Below, piece after piece: positions 1 to 9,944 of a stretch of DNA of 40,969 nt. Made by a program: the position numbers and the translations under genes. The notes below the pieces were generated by a model. That model saw only the letters and a program-made list of their open reading frames with translations, was not told the origin of the DNA and searched no databases. Position 1 is the first letter of the stretch. Each line of letters starts with the position of its first letter. Source of the DNA: Laccaria trichodermophora. Lineage: Eukaryota > Basidiomycota > Agaricomycetes > Agaricales > Hydnangiaceae. The stretch is taken from the NCBI GenBank assembly GCA_018417955.1, contig JACTVC010000064.1:1-40969 (forward strand), written 5' to 3'.

Positions 1-514
1 ATCCGCTAGTGGAGGAGCGTTGATGCTGGTGGACGTGATACTGACTTCAGAACCGAACGTTCTGGTCGTTGTCACCATGGCGGTCTTGCGCGTAGTGGCT
101 GTACTTGGAATATGACAAACAATGACAAATTTTCAACTGAAAAGTGGACGAGTCTAAAATTTGTAGATGTTTGGTTGGTACCTTCGGAAAGACAGGTCGC
201 CGAATAGCGGGCATTTACATTAATTCTTGACGCTGGAAGCTACTTACTTGACAGTCGGTGATGGTGACACAGGGTGAGAATTGTCGCTGTCATTACCACC
301 GGCATCATAGACCGTCATCCTGAACAACGATGCGAGAACCACCAATAGATCACCCATCAACAACAGCTGTGGCATCCTCCGCGGCTGGTTGCAACAAAAG
401 TTCCGCGTGGACAAATCTTTGGCTGACCACAAGATGTTGAGAGATATATTACCATCGTGACTCAACCAATCAGAGAATATATTGCGAAAGAGGCATGTTT
501 GTCATTGCATGTAT
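1..514. other. Left flank, no convincing gene
   Basis: No convincing coding exon is seen. A degenerate copy of the dispersed palindrome lies at about 112-176. A minus-strand open frame at 244-465 contains a short DLSTR-like stretch that could be a worn tail of the neighbouring Helitron protein, but similarity to the family is too weak to claim it. The 3' terminus of the Helitron (CTRR preceded by a short hairpin) should lie somewhere here if the element is complete, and I could not place it. Confidence 0.4.
112..176. repeat. Palindromic repeat copy P1 (degenerate)
   Basis: This is a worn copy of the approximately 70-bp dispersed palindrome. The left arm (ACAAACAATGACAAAT, then AACTGAAAAGTGGACG) matches the other copies. 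The right arm is cut short at the centre and resumes as AAAATTTGTAGATGTTTGG. The centre has lost its GGACGTCC symmetry. It sits to the left of the Helitron coding region. Confidence 0.7.
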
Positions 515-1422
515 TTAACCATGTGTCAGAGTGCAGTGAATGTATATGTGATACTGGAAATGCGCGCGCTCCATTTTGCCGTCATGGAACCATATCTTCC
601 CGTCCGAAGTGATGATGCGACTGTTGAAATGATAATTACCCGCGTAAATTACACCATGCAAGGTAAATGTTAATAACCTATTATCGCAAAACAGTTTGAA
701 TTTGGTGTCGATGATCAGATCTTCTTGATGAAGCTGTACCACCAACAAGTGGGGTGCGTATGGTAAAATATCAGGCAGCCGAAGCATGACTTCATGGGAA
801 CGTCTGAAACATTTTGGGCAACGTCGCCAACCGTTCAAGCGGATTTGAAGTGCTTCAGAAAGACGACGGTGTTGGGTTTGCTGTAGTTCTAAACCTTCAA
901 GTGCCGTAAATTCCTGATGTTACCAAACATTTGAGTAGTTTTGTAATTACAATCAGGACAAGTAACAGGCGAAGTAAACATGGAAGGATGACCTACAATT
1001 TCCTTGATAAGCTGTTGGATGTCGGTAAAAAACATGGCCTTTTGGATATGAGTCGTTGTCATACTCGTACAGTAGTTGTCGCGTGATATCTCTGGCGACT
1101 TCAAGGCTGCATGTGCCGTTTCATAGGCTGCGAAACCTTGTACCACAGTTTTCATATAAACGCTGAGTGAGGACAACTTGATCGTATGTGCACGTTTGTT
1201 TTCTTTCCACATATTATACAGGATTGCAAAGGGTGCGTCGTAAGCGCAACTATATGAGACGGCATCCCAGATAGGACCTACCGGCGAATAATTGGTTATT
1301 GTCGTTTCGGTTTGTGTCGTCGTATTGGTTTTTTTTTTTGGTTTTTTCAGTTGAAGATGTTTTCGTTTTAGGTTTGATTTTACTTGGATCAGGGATATAG
1401 TTTGAAATGGCGGTCTGGGCAT
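515..1422 (-). pseudogene. Helitron C-terminal cysteine-peptidase (USP-like) domain
   Basis: Two overlapping frames carry the end of the Helitron protein. The first (889-1422) contains WDAVSYSCAYDA, which resembles the Cys-box of ubiquitin-specific proteases, then CPDC. The second (515 to about 900, open upstream of its first possible start) contains CPKCF, then HGVIYAGNYHF and GKIWFHDG, which resemble the His-box and the acidic residue. The CPDC/CPKC pairs could form the zinc ribbon of a USP fingers region. The two parts are joined by a shift near 890-915. Agaricomycete Helitron proteins often end with such a domain. Whether it cleaves ubiquitin is unknown. The assignment rests on motif order, so 'cysteine-peptidase fold' is the safer statement. 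Confidence 0.7.
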
Positions 1423-2658
1423 TTATTTTGAGGTCCCAGGTGCCATCCTTTTGTATGTCTTTTATTTCTTGATCTGTAGGGCCCCATCTCAATGCGGCAA
1501 TGCAAGGCAATTGCTCCTTTTTTTCGATTCTTTTCCACAATTGATATGCGCGGACGGTTGGATTTCTCAAGTCTCCGAAGATGCCTTCAGGTAACGTCCC
1601 GTGGTAACGCATAGTTGTTACCTCATCGAGTAAAAACAATTCTCTAAATTCTTGTCTGAGGAAACCTGATATACCTTTTGTTATTTTACGAGCGTCAAAA
1701 CCTTGGATAATGATAGTGCCATCAGCCGATGCACTTCTGGACAGGCAAGTGTAATAAGATTGAGCGGTCTTGCAATTATTGAGCTCCACAATGTTTAAAG
1801 GTCGGGTCTTACCTTGAGCAGCATAATCAGTCATAGAAAAATTGGGCAAGACCATAACTTGTTGTCGAGTGAGGGTGACCATATGATCGTTGGGCAGTAG
1901 AGCTTTGACTGTAGAACTCGTTCTTGACATAGGTACGACGTTGAGTGGAAGTCCTGGCAGTTCTACATTTCTCGGGGGATTTACGAGTTTCACGAAAAGT
2001 GTTTCTAGTACCTTTTTTCCATGGTCTCCGATGAAATCATTCCATCCTACGACGACAGCCTCTTGTCCTTTTGTGATGCAGAGTTCTGTAGCGTCGTTGA
2101 TCCTGACCATGACGGGCATACCTAAACAGATTGACAATTTTCCTGGAATGTGTTCACTGGTACACGGCGATGCATTCCATAAGACACTTTGTAGTCCGAT
2201 AGCAATGTTTCCCAGGCGACCAGTTTTTCCTGTGGGCGAAGCGGAGTTGCTAAGTTTGTCAATGGAGTAGAAATGCTCCAGGCTTTGACCAGTATCACGA
2301 GCAAAACGATTGCTACCTATTTCGTTAATTCTGTCTTTTTGAGAATTCCAGGCAGTTATGATTGACACGTGTCGAAAGCGAGGGTCATTGATTTGAGGTT
2401 GATCCCTTCGTCTGCCGGCAATTCTAGTGTTCAAAAAGGCGACGTCGCTGTGCGTACAAGCTGCGTATCTCATGTTTTCCAAGGCAGTTCGCAATTTCGC
2501 ATCTTCAGGAGACTGTACTGTTTGCCTCATATTTTGTTTCAAAATAACAACTGTAGTAAATTGATGCCATAAGATTTTACCTATCGTGCTTTCTTGTGAA
2601 TTCTTAGAATGTGAGAAGTCTTGAATTTTGGCAACTTCATTGCTATAAAGGGCATGTC
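1338..2658 (-). pseudogene. Helitron helicase C-terminal part (shifted frame)
   Basis: This continues the Pif1-type helicase in another reading frame. Family-like sequence resumes in the new frame at about 2656, including LWHQF, VVILKQNMRQ and later MTDYAAQGKTRP and YTCLSRS, which match the C-terminal helicase motifs (V/VI) of Helitron helicases. The frame is open well upstream of its first ATG at 2542, so the join is a frameshift rather than a start codon. A GT-AG pair exists at the old stop (2581 to about 2551), but using it would remove conserved LWHQF residues, so I reject an intron. The frame ends in Lys/Thr-rich sequence at an A-tract, where a second shift leads to the peptidase-like domain. 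A defective copy is likely unless the indels are sequencing errors. Confidence 0.85.
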
Positions 2659-5600
2659 CTCTTGCGGGGGTAGTTGAGCAAAGTCTCCCGCTACGATCAT
2701 GTTAATACCACCAAAAGGTTTATCGTGAACGTTTCGAACTTGACTTAAACGTGAACTAATAGCGTAGAGCTCATGACATGCTACCATAGATATTTCATCA
2801 ATGAAGACATATTGTACGCCTTGCATGCGTATGCGCGCGTCGTGTACCGCTTTCGCTTCGGAAATACGAGGTTGTCGATCCTCATCTTCTTTTTTTGAAA
2901 TGTGTATACTTAACACCGAATGATAAGTATGACCGTTTAATAAAGCGGCTGCGGTACCTGTAGGCGCTAATATTATAAAACGATGGGCCTCGTTTTTCCG
3001 TTCAAACATTTCTGCAATAGCCTTGAGTACTTGACTCTTGCCGGTACCTCCCATACCGCCGAGATACATTTTTAGTTGATTTGGGGGTGCCAAGGAGGAG
3101 GCATGGTTAGCGACAATTCGAAAAGCTCGCTCTTGTTCGTCATTTAGTTCGTACTTTATCACCGTTTCATCGATTATGTCGTTATGAATCTCCTTCTGCG
3201 CTTTGAATGTCTTGGTAAAATAATTCGCGGTTAGCACACGTACTTTATCTGAAGGTTTATCTGAATCTATGGGTTGTTGCTCTTCGGACGTAGGCAGATG
3301 TGCATTTTTTAGTGTTAACAGTTTTTGCTTTGCTTCGTTAACGAGCGTTTTCCACTGATTTGCGCTACGTAATATTTGTGGCTTGAAATGTGCGTAGGGC
3401 TGTATTATATAATTTTTGCAATTGTCGAGCCAACCACAAGACATCATGATTCTGTCCACATCGGCCATCTGGGAAAGTTTGCGTTGAGAGATTTTGCCAA
3501 TTTCTGGAGCTGTCTCGTCCGTTATATCGTATTCTGAACCATATGTTGTTCCGTTGTCTGGGTCGATGTCGAGATCAACTTCACCCATGAACCTATCGCC
3601 AATAGAGAATACTTTATTCGCCGCAACACCTTTTGCTTTCAATACGGCGTGATAATCATCTCTTGCATCGTTGCACTCGTACCTCAAGTTGAAGTTACTC
3701 ATCAACCTCTTTTGTTCGGAAGAAAATGGAAACGTGGTAAAAGCGTCATGCCAACTTTCGCCTTCTTGTTTTAATTCCTTACCAGTTCTCCAAGGAACAA
3801 GCAGAGTGAGCATAGTACAACAGTAAAATTCTCTGTCTCCCTGGTCAGCACGGGGTAAAGTGCCTCCAACAAAGTTGGGTATGAAGTTTGTTAATCGATT
3901 GGGGTCGCAAGAGACGGCATGTGTTTTGTATAGAGGATGTTCGGGCAAAAAGGCATGTTTCAAGATGTCGAGGGTGTCGTCGTCCCTCTCAACTTCTTGA
4001 ATATCCGCGTCATGCGCCGTTTGCAATACTTTGAGGAACTCTATTTGGGCTTTCTTCGATCGACGCTTTCTCACCGATGTCTGCATCCATTCAATGAGAG
4101 TAAGATTTGAGAAAGCTTCAGGTCGATAAATGTAGTCATCTACGTTGGATTTAGCAACATAGTGACCTTGTTCTCGCCCCAGGACAACTTTATCCTCGTT
4201 CTTGGTTTGGTCGTCGTCTTGCCTTGGACCAAAAGCCGTACCATCCTCATATAGTTTCTCAAGAGTGTGAATTCTTTCGTCGTATACGTCATGTCGAGCG
4301 TCGTTTTGATTAGCCATTTCGTCATCATAATCGTTATTTCCGTGTTCAACGAGGTCTTCTTCATTACGACAGTCAGACTGACTTAAAACTTTTTGTACCA
4401 CTTCGCTTGTCTTTATATTTGTGGCTTTGTTGTTTAATGCGTTATCGTGACCTCCTCCTTTGTACATATGATTGTTGGTAGCTTCGTCGTGATCAACGTT
4501 CATATCGTCGTTAGTTTTCTCGGGCAAATCGGCATCAACGTTCATATCGTCGTTAATTTCCTCGGGCAAAACGGTAATTGAATCGATCTCCATTCCGTGA
4601 TCCACATCGAGGTGAGTGTTCAGCAAATCTACGTTCATCTCTAAATTATTTTGCTCGTTTTCATCTGATTTATAATCGTCTTCGTTAGATGTTGTATCCC
4701 AGGCCCTACGAACGTGGTACACAAAACCTTTCCACCAAAACGTCACAAATTTATGGCTAGTGTAGTGGTCTGGATGTTCTAAAAGGTACATAGCAGCCAT
4801 CGGACTTCCCAATTCGATCTTCGTAGACAAGCTATTGACAACTTTGAGCAATATTTTTCGAGCGCCTTCCAACGGCTTGACTTCTCCGTCAACAAGATGT
4901 GGATTTGATTCAAAAATATCATATGCCGAAGAAAAAATTTGATGCGTTTTCAAGCTCTGCTTAGTGATGTAATCAGATATGTAGGCCACGATTGCTTTAA
5001 CTGCAGTGCCCGATAGCAAACTAGTCACATCAGTGTTGGACCGCATTAAGTACGTTACGCAAGGTGTGAGGGTGTTCATCATAGGTTCCAATTTTTTCAT
5101 ATTGAGATGACCGTCAACAGGATCTACTTCAGTTTGATGGAAAATTTCTCTAGGAAATCGTGCTTTACAAATTCCATCCTTGTTTAGGCATCCTCTTGGT
5201 CCTTGAATATCAGTTTCTGCGGATCCGTCTTGAGATGTATCGTTTACTCCTTTTTTCTTTGCTTTGCTAACGACTTTGACCATGGGAGTACATGTTCTAT
5301 GTAGGTTTGAACGAAAGATGAGGTCGTCTACTGTGTTATTGTAACGGCTAAACCAATTTTTGACCGCTAGACATTGGAAACAGTTATTGCAGTTTTCATG
5401 GGTACACAGCGAAGGCGGCATATCTGGGAAAGTTTGTGTTGGATCTCGATAGTCGGTAGGTATCTCCGGTGCTATGTCATCGGGTTTTAAAATAGTGTGA
5501 ATTCCCTGCTTTGTGGAATTGACTATAGGCACTTTTGCTTTAACATCGTTCATTGTGCCTGTTAAAAATTCTCCCACGTGTGAACCTTCTAAATAAGTTA

Positions 5601-8511
5601 TTAACGCTTCTTGAAAGGGCCCGTCAGCAGCCATCAGACGGTCCCTAATTTCCTGAGGAGACAATGCACCTTTTATCCAAAGCAACATATGAAAGTGTAG
5701 CGTCAGACGACCTTGTTGCTCTACGGTTCCGTAATATGCGGAAGTATCGCCATATAATCCGCGATCGTTTGTGCCCACACCCAAGACGTGTTTAATGAAA
5801 CAAGAGATCATGACATGAAAAAATTGCGCAGCCGCTACAGGGTTCTTACTCACAAGACGATAACGTTCTTGCGCAGATCGCAGATCAGGGCAGAATTTGA
5901 TTTGTTCATCAGCGAAATAAAGACAGAGAGGGTGCCGATTGTCTGCCGGTGAAAGTGTGATAAACCATGTAGGAGCTCCTTTAAAAGCGATGGTGGACCA
6001 TATTTCATTTCGCATGTGCTTTTTGTTTGTCAAAGATCCTTTCACGTGGCCGCCGATATGGTCTATAGATTCTAAGATGGAAAAGCAAAGCTTTTCCTCA
6101 TTAGTTTCCGGCTTGACCCTTTCGCCTCCTTTCAATCTTTCAGCGATGCTTTTCAAAACATCGGGTTTGATTTGTTTTAGTTTTTCAGAAATTTCGCCAA
6201 ATTTGTGTCTCTTTGCTAGAAGAAAACTACCGGTTACACCACCCTTGAGTTGCTCATGATTGAATGCAACGATGGGAAAATACACATCGGTTTGAAATCG
6301 CTTATCGTGATACAATAAGAAATGTTTTTTGATCTTCATTTCCGAATTTTTGTTTGTATGCCTAGCTTGGCCGATACCTCCTAAACCATACGGAAACAAC
6401 CATGGAAACATTTGAGGATACGCTTGTGGATTATCGTACATAGACTGAGGAACGGAGTCGTGACCAATCCCCAATGTTTTACCCTCGCTTTCAAGGTGAA
6501 GTAAAGCTGCGGCTTTCAGGGCCTTCATTGTCATGTTGGAATACTCAAGACCAGTGAGCCCGTGAACTGTGAAAGAGCAGTCTCCTTCTTCAGTACCTTC
6601 CTCTTCTTCCATATCATGCACACTCATAGCGGATGCAAGTTTATTGCTAGAACCCTCTGATGTCTTACGATAATCAACATGGACCGGAACGCCGTTCAGA
6701 GGATAAGTATTCAAATTTTCGGCGGATATTTCTAGATCTTCGTAATCTGCATGATTCAGTTTGAGCCATTCTAAGGCTGCAGCCACTTTGTTCCTGCGAA
6801 CCAACATAGGTGTTCTTTCAAAATCTTTGTCACAGGGTTGGGCACTTCCGGTAAACACGAATGCTAAAACTTGGTCAAGTTCCTCTCTTGATGGAGGAAG
6901 TTTGTGGTATACTTTCAATGTCGGATTGGAGAACATGATGACATTTGCTGTCATCTTTACTCTGCCAGAGGCTACCCGCACCAGACAACGGTTGTGTCGA
7001 ACACGAGCAATCAGAAGTTGCTCGGCAAAAGTTAAATTTTGCAATTGAGGGGGAACGTCTCCTATCCAGAGACCATTTGCAAGAGCATATTTCGGAGTTG
7101 TCCCTTTCGTGAGACTTGCTTCGCAACATTCGCACACCCCTGTGCATTTGCCGTCTAGTACAGGTCCTTCAATATCACAAATAGGGTCGGAAGCAGACTG
7201 GCGTTCTTTCCTCGTCACACCGTACTCGATAAGCGGACTCAAAGAGCAGTTCAAGTCTTTGATATTTTTCAATTTCGACAATAACGCAAGCTCGCCACAA
7301 ACAGCACATCCAGCTTGTTCAAAATTGACCGGTCTCATATCACGACAAAACCCTGAGATTATGCGATGGATGTCTTTCTGTGATGGTGGATGTGGGGGGA
7401 AGAGGGAATTCGAGACAGTGCTCAATGGGACTGAATTACTTCCAGCCAATTTTTTGAATACTGGTTTTCGACTTTTGCGAATGTACTTGGGAGAATTTAG
7501 TAGTTTTCTGAGTTTTCTTTGTCTCAAGCGAGCCTTTACGCGTTTGACATTTTCTGAAGAGTAACAGAATAGCGACGTGTGACTTTCGCATACAGAGCAA
7601 TGATGATTTTCGAACAATAATAATTTGTCGGGTTTCTTGAGGCGCGAAGGCAGTTTGATACCATGCATTTTTGCCAAGGCGTCGAGGTCTTGCGTGTTCA
7701 ACAACTTTCCAACAATAGTGAGGGGCAGATCGCACGTGAATGAGGTCGCATCTCGTCGCATGCATTCCTCTGCGATGTCCAATTCGCAGTAATTGATAAA
7801 TTCAAATGAATCCGCGTCACAACCCTCTAGTCCTTTGTGCGATGACACAAATTCTTTTATGTCGATGCCTAAGAGGGACCTGACAATGGTACGACCGCCT
7901 CCTATTTGACTAGAAGGAGTTGAGTAATCTTCGAATATGTTCCTACGTTGGCGATCAAAGTAATCCCCCAGAGCATCAGCTATCACGTTAAAGGGTGTAT
8001 ATTGACATTCGGACCAAGTTAACAAGATGGCGTGGCGTATGGGCTGCCAAATGTTTGTAAGACGTATGTCGCGAAATGTTAGAGGACCGGGACCGCAAAT
8101 GCCAATAAGCATAACAAAATCATGCTTTGTTATAGAGTTTCGGTAGAGATTTAATTGGCATATCCACGACAGGCGTTTTACCCGGGACAGACGTTGCCAG
8201 GTGCAAACGTACTTGAACTGAAAACGTGTAATGATCCTAGATTTCGAGATTCCGCGGAGTATACGTTGAGAAAAACGACCCCAGAACAGACGGTATTTGT
8301 TCATCGTGAATAAACGGCTGATATTATAAAAAAAAGAGCGATGTGTATCATTCATCAGGAACATATCATTGGTCGTGTTGTAAATAACTCGAGAGACACA
8401 ATGAACATCACATTCCATCATCTTACCCTGGCAAAGAGGGTGCAAGATATTGTGGGAATGAGAGTAACGGGTATCGGTTATCATGTCAACAACTTTTGGC
8501 ACGATTGGCAA
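2581..8511 (-). CDS. Helitron Rep/helicase protein, N-terminal and central part
   Basis: The 1976-codon open frame covers most of the Helitron transposase. Residues about 400-610 form a Cys-rich domain (CAVCGEL, later CECC) typical of fungal Helitron proteins. Residues about 680-1180 are the Rep domain, with the two-histidine HUH motif in LTLHFHMLLW near residue 939 and the paired tyrosines plus lysine in AYISDYITK near residue 1175. These would nick and religate single-stranded DNA. An acidic linker (about 1270-1450) contains a 42-bp tandem duplication. The Pif1-type helicase starts near 1800 with Walker A GGMGGTGKSQ (about 1818) and Walker B VFIDEISM (about 1902), followed by GDFAQLPP. The frame then leaves the family sequence: its last 20 or so codons are out-of-frame. 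The functional N-terminus may lie downstream of the first ATG, because the first 100 residues are not recognisable. Confidence 0.92.
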   Translation of the reverse strand: MPIVPKVVDMITDTRYSHSHNILHPLCQGKMMECDVHCVSRVIYNTTNDMFLMNDTHRSFFYNISRLFTMNKYRLFWGRFSQRILRGISKSRIITRFQFKYVCTWQRLSRVKRLSWICQLNLYRNSITKHDFVMLIGICGPGPLTFRDIRLTNIWQPIRHAILLTWSECQYTPFNVIADALGDYFDRQRRNIFEDYSTPSSQIGGGRTIVRSLLGIDIKEFVSSHKGLEGCDADSFEFINYCELDIAEECMRRDATSFTCDLPLTIVGKLLNTQDLDALAKMHGIKLPSRLKKPDKLLLFENHHCSVCESHTSLFCYSSENVKRVKARLRQRKLRKLLNSPKYIRKSRKPVFKKLAGSNSVPLSTVSNSLFPPHPPSQKDIHRIISGFCRDMRPVNFEQAGCAVCGELALLSKLKNIKDLNCSLSPLIEYGVTRKERQSASDPICDIEGPVLDGKCTGVCECCEASLTKGTTPKYALANGLWIGDVPPQLQNLTFAEQLLIARVRHNRCLVRVASGRVKMTANVIMFSNPTLKVYHKLPPSREELDQVLAFVFTGSAQPCDKDFERTPMLVRRNKVAAALEWLKLNHADYEDLEISAENLNTYPLNGVPVHVDYRKTSEGSSNKLASAMSVHDMEEEEGTEEGDCSFTVHGLTGLEYSNMTMKALKAAALLHLESEGKTLGIGHDSVPQSMYDNPQAYPQMFPWLFPYGLGGIGQARHTNKNSEMKIKKHFLLYHDKRFQTDVYFPIVAFNHEQLKGGVTGSFLLAKRHKFGEISEKLKQIKPDVLKSIAERLKGGERVKPETNEEKLCFSILESIDHIGGHVKGSLTNKKHMRNEIWSTIAFKGAPTWFITLSPADNRHPLCLYFADEQIKFCPDLRSAQERYRLVSKNPVAAAQFFHVMISCFIKHVLGVGTNDRGLYGDTSAYYGTVEQQGRLTLHFHMLLWIKGALSPQEIRDRLMAADGPFQEALITYLEGSHVGEFLTGTMNDVKAKVPIVNSTKQGIHTILKPDDIAPEIPTDYRDPTQTFPDMPPSLCTHENCNNCFQCLAVKNWFSRYNNTVDDLIFRSNLHRTCTPMVKVVSKAKKKGVNDTSQDGSAETDIQGPRGCLNKDGICKARFPREIFHQTEVDPVDGHLNMKKLEPMMNTLTPCVTYLMRSNTDVTSLLSGTAVKAIVAYISDYITKQSLKTHQIFSSAYDIFESNPHLVDGEVKPLEGARKILLKVVNSLSTKIELGSPMAAMYLLEHPDHYTSHKFVTFWWKGFVYHVRRAWDTTSNEDDYKSDENEQNNLEMNVDLLNTHLDVDHGMEIDSITVLPEEINDDMNVDADLPEKTNDDMNVDHDEATNNHMYKGGGHDNALNNKATNIKTSEVVQKVLSQSDCRNEEDLVEHGNNDYDDEMANQNDARHDVYDERIHTLEKLYEDGTAFGPRQDDDQTKNEDKVVLGREQGHYVAKSNVDDYIYRPEAFSNLTLIEWMQTSVRKRRSKKAQIEFLKVLQTAHDADIQEVERDDDTLDILKHAFLPEHPLYKTHAVSCDPNRLTNFIPNFVGGTLPRADQGDREFYCCTMLTLLVPWRTGKELKQEGESWHDAFTTFPFSSEQKRLMSNFNLRYECNDARDDYHAVLKAKGVAANKVFSIGDRFMGEVDLDIDPDNGTTYGSEYDITDETAPEIGKISQRKLSQMADVDRIMMSCGWLDNCKNYIIQPYAHFKPQILRSANQWKTLVNEAKQKLLTLKNAHLPTSEEQQPIDSDKPSDKVRVLTANYFTKTFKAQKEIHNDIIDETVIKYELNDEQERAFRIVANHASSLAPPNQLKMYLGGMGGTGKSQVLKAIAEMFERKNEAHRFIILAPTGTAAALLNGHTYHSVLSIHISKKEDEDRQPRISEAKAVHDARIRMQGVQYVFIDEISMVACHELYAISSRLSQVRNVHDKPFGGINMIVAGDFAQLPPQEDMPFIAMKLPKFKTSHILRIHKKAR
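4501..4586 (-). repeat. 42-bp in-frame tandem duplication in the Helitron linker
   Basis: Two adjacent 42-bp units starting at 4501 and 4543 (both beginning CATATCGTCG on the plus strand) encode near-identical acidic peptides containing NDDMNVD. The duplication keeps the frame and lies in the acidic, presumably disordered linker between the Rep and helicase domains, where length change is probably tolerated. Confidence 0.85.
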
Positions 8512-8942
8512 CGGGTGGAGACAGTTGTAGAAATAGTTGCTCCGGTTGGAGTAAGGAAAAGGAGGAGGACGGACGACCGATGGTTGTTCGTCTAACAGTC
8601 AGGAGTTAGGCACGTTGTTTTGCCAAATAGTAATGAAACGTACATTGAACAGTAATACCGGTTGTCTGAAGGGCCACGCAAATCCATGAGACTAGTAACA
8701 GTGCCAGCATTGACATGGTTCTAGGAGACATGAGGGCGGAGTGTTGAATTCGTTGTTGAATGTTATTGACATGATCGATAAAATTTCGACCATAAATAAC
8801 CCAAAACAACTCTTTCTTGAAACGCAAATTTCATAGCTAGTTCACCACCCCAGTTTGAGACATGTTGGCCGTTATCAAGGTGAGAATCTTGAAACGATAG
8901 GCAGTTGATTTGTTTGATTTCATTTGACATGATAAGTGTCAC
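8512..8942. other. Spacer between the Helitron and the F-box/NTase gene
   Basis: The two coding regions point away from each other and about 430 bp separates them. The spacer should contain the Helitron 5' end and both promoters. Short minus-strand frames here look random in composition, and I see no recognisable motif, repeat or RNA gene. Confidence 0.5.
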
Positions 8943-9944
8943 GTGAATCAAGATGGCATATTAGACAAACTGGCCGAAGAAACGTTCAAGGAGATTATAG
9001 AATGCATGGACTTTTTGACCATGAGAAGTCTGTCGCAAACCTGTCGATTGCTTCGAAAGATGATGGCGAGGCATCATTTATACCTCGTTAACAAATTGTT
9101 ACGACGTTTTCACCTGAAGCCCGACAAAATCATGTCTATATTGCGGATGACGGGTGGCGTAATATCGGGATCATCGGCACTGTTCGTTATGAAAATTGGC
9201 ACTTTCATACCCGATGACATCGATTTTTTTGTCAACAAGTTCAACGAAAGAAAATTTTTGCGTTGGATTCAAGCATGGAGCGACTACCGTCTTGAGGAGC
9301 CAGTGTTTCGATTGGACGAGATCTACCCCACGCGCATGTTTATGACGGTACATCGCCTTACGATTGAAGGAAAGGCAGGCAGCATGAACGTTGTTGTCTC
9401 TAACACAAGCAGCGCCATTCAACCCATTTTCGACTTTCACTCCACCGTTGTGATGAATTTTATTAGCCCATATGGAATCGCTTGTGCATATCCTCGACTC
9501 ACTTTCAGCAATCGAGGTCTCAAGAATCCAGGAATTCAATCACTGCGTAATTTGAAGAAGTGTTATAAAAAATACCAAAACAGAGGGTTCACCATTGTCT
9601 CGTCTCTCCAGAGATTGAGAGGCTTTAAAAAACACGATTGTGGTGTTGATCCGTCTTGCGGTCAGACAAGCCGTTCAATTAGAGACGGACATGTTCTCTT
9701 TGTCGACCTTCCAGGTTACATAGGCAAACGACACATTCTTCCACGAGGCGAGTGGATGGAATGGAAGCTTTCAGTCGGACACTACTGCGTCCGCGTAGAG
9801 AAACGTTCTCCTGGTCATACCATCTCTCAAGGAGGACGGACGGGTACGTACATTCGGAAATTTTGAAAACCGCAGCGTCCTTATTTGCCGTCATCAGTGA
9901 ATGGATTGCTTGAGAATGACGCAGACGCATCAGTCACTGCCTAG
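8943..9944 (+). CDS. F-box/nucleotidyltransferase-like protein, paralog 1
   Basis: A nearly single-exon gene of about 315 residues. Residues 6-45 look like an F-box (LAEETFKEIIECMDFLTMRS, then SQTCRLLR), which would contact Skp1 of an SCF ubiquitin ligase. Residues 70-95 carry a pattern like the nucleotidyltransferase fold: GVISGSSAL followed about 14 residues later by DDID (D91-D94), matching the G[GS]...DxD signature. A conserved C-terminal HDCG-x4-C follows at about residue 235. A 54-nt intron is proposed at 9844-9897 because paralog 2 has a clear intron at the matching place. Without splicing the frame stops at 9866. Similar proteins are common and expanded in Agaricomycetes, with no known substrate. 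The gene at 37434 is its paralog. Confidence 0.72.

Larger units (their letters stand above)
515..8511 (-). mobile_element. Helitron, autonomous-type coding region, frameshifted
   Basis: This is a rolling-circle transposon coding region of about 8 kb read on the minus strand. In order it encodes an N-terminal Cys-rich domain, the Helitron-like Rep (HUH) endonuclease domain, a Pif1-family SF1 helicase, and a cysteine-peptidase-like C-terminal domain with zinc-ribbon cysteines. This arrangement is known from fungal Helitrons. The open frames are long and little decayed, but the frame shifts at least three times (near 2656-2668, near the A-tract at 1326-1337, and near 890-915). It is therefore either recently inactivated or carries assembly errors at homopolymers. 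The element ends (5' TC, 3' hairpin plus CTRR) were not identified, so the span covers only the coding part. Confidence 0.9.

Noticed and set aside
2551..2581. Possible GT-AG intron at the end of the long Helitron frame
   Set aside because: It would be about 30 nt and would remove LWHQF, which belongs to the conserved helicase sequence. A frameshift upstream explains the data better.
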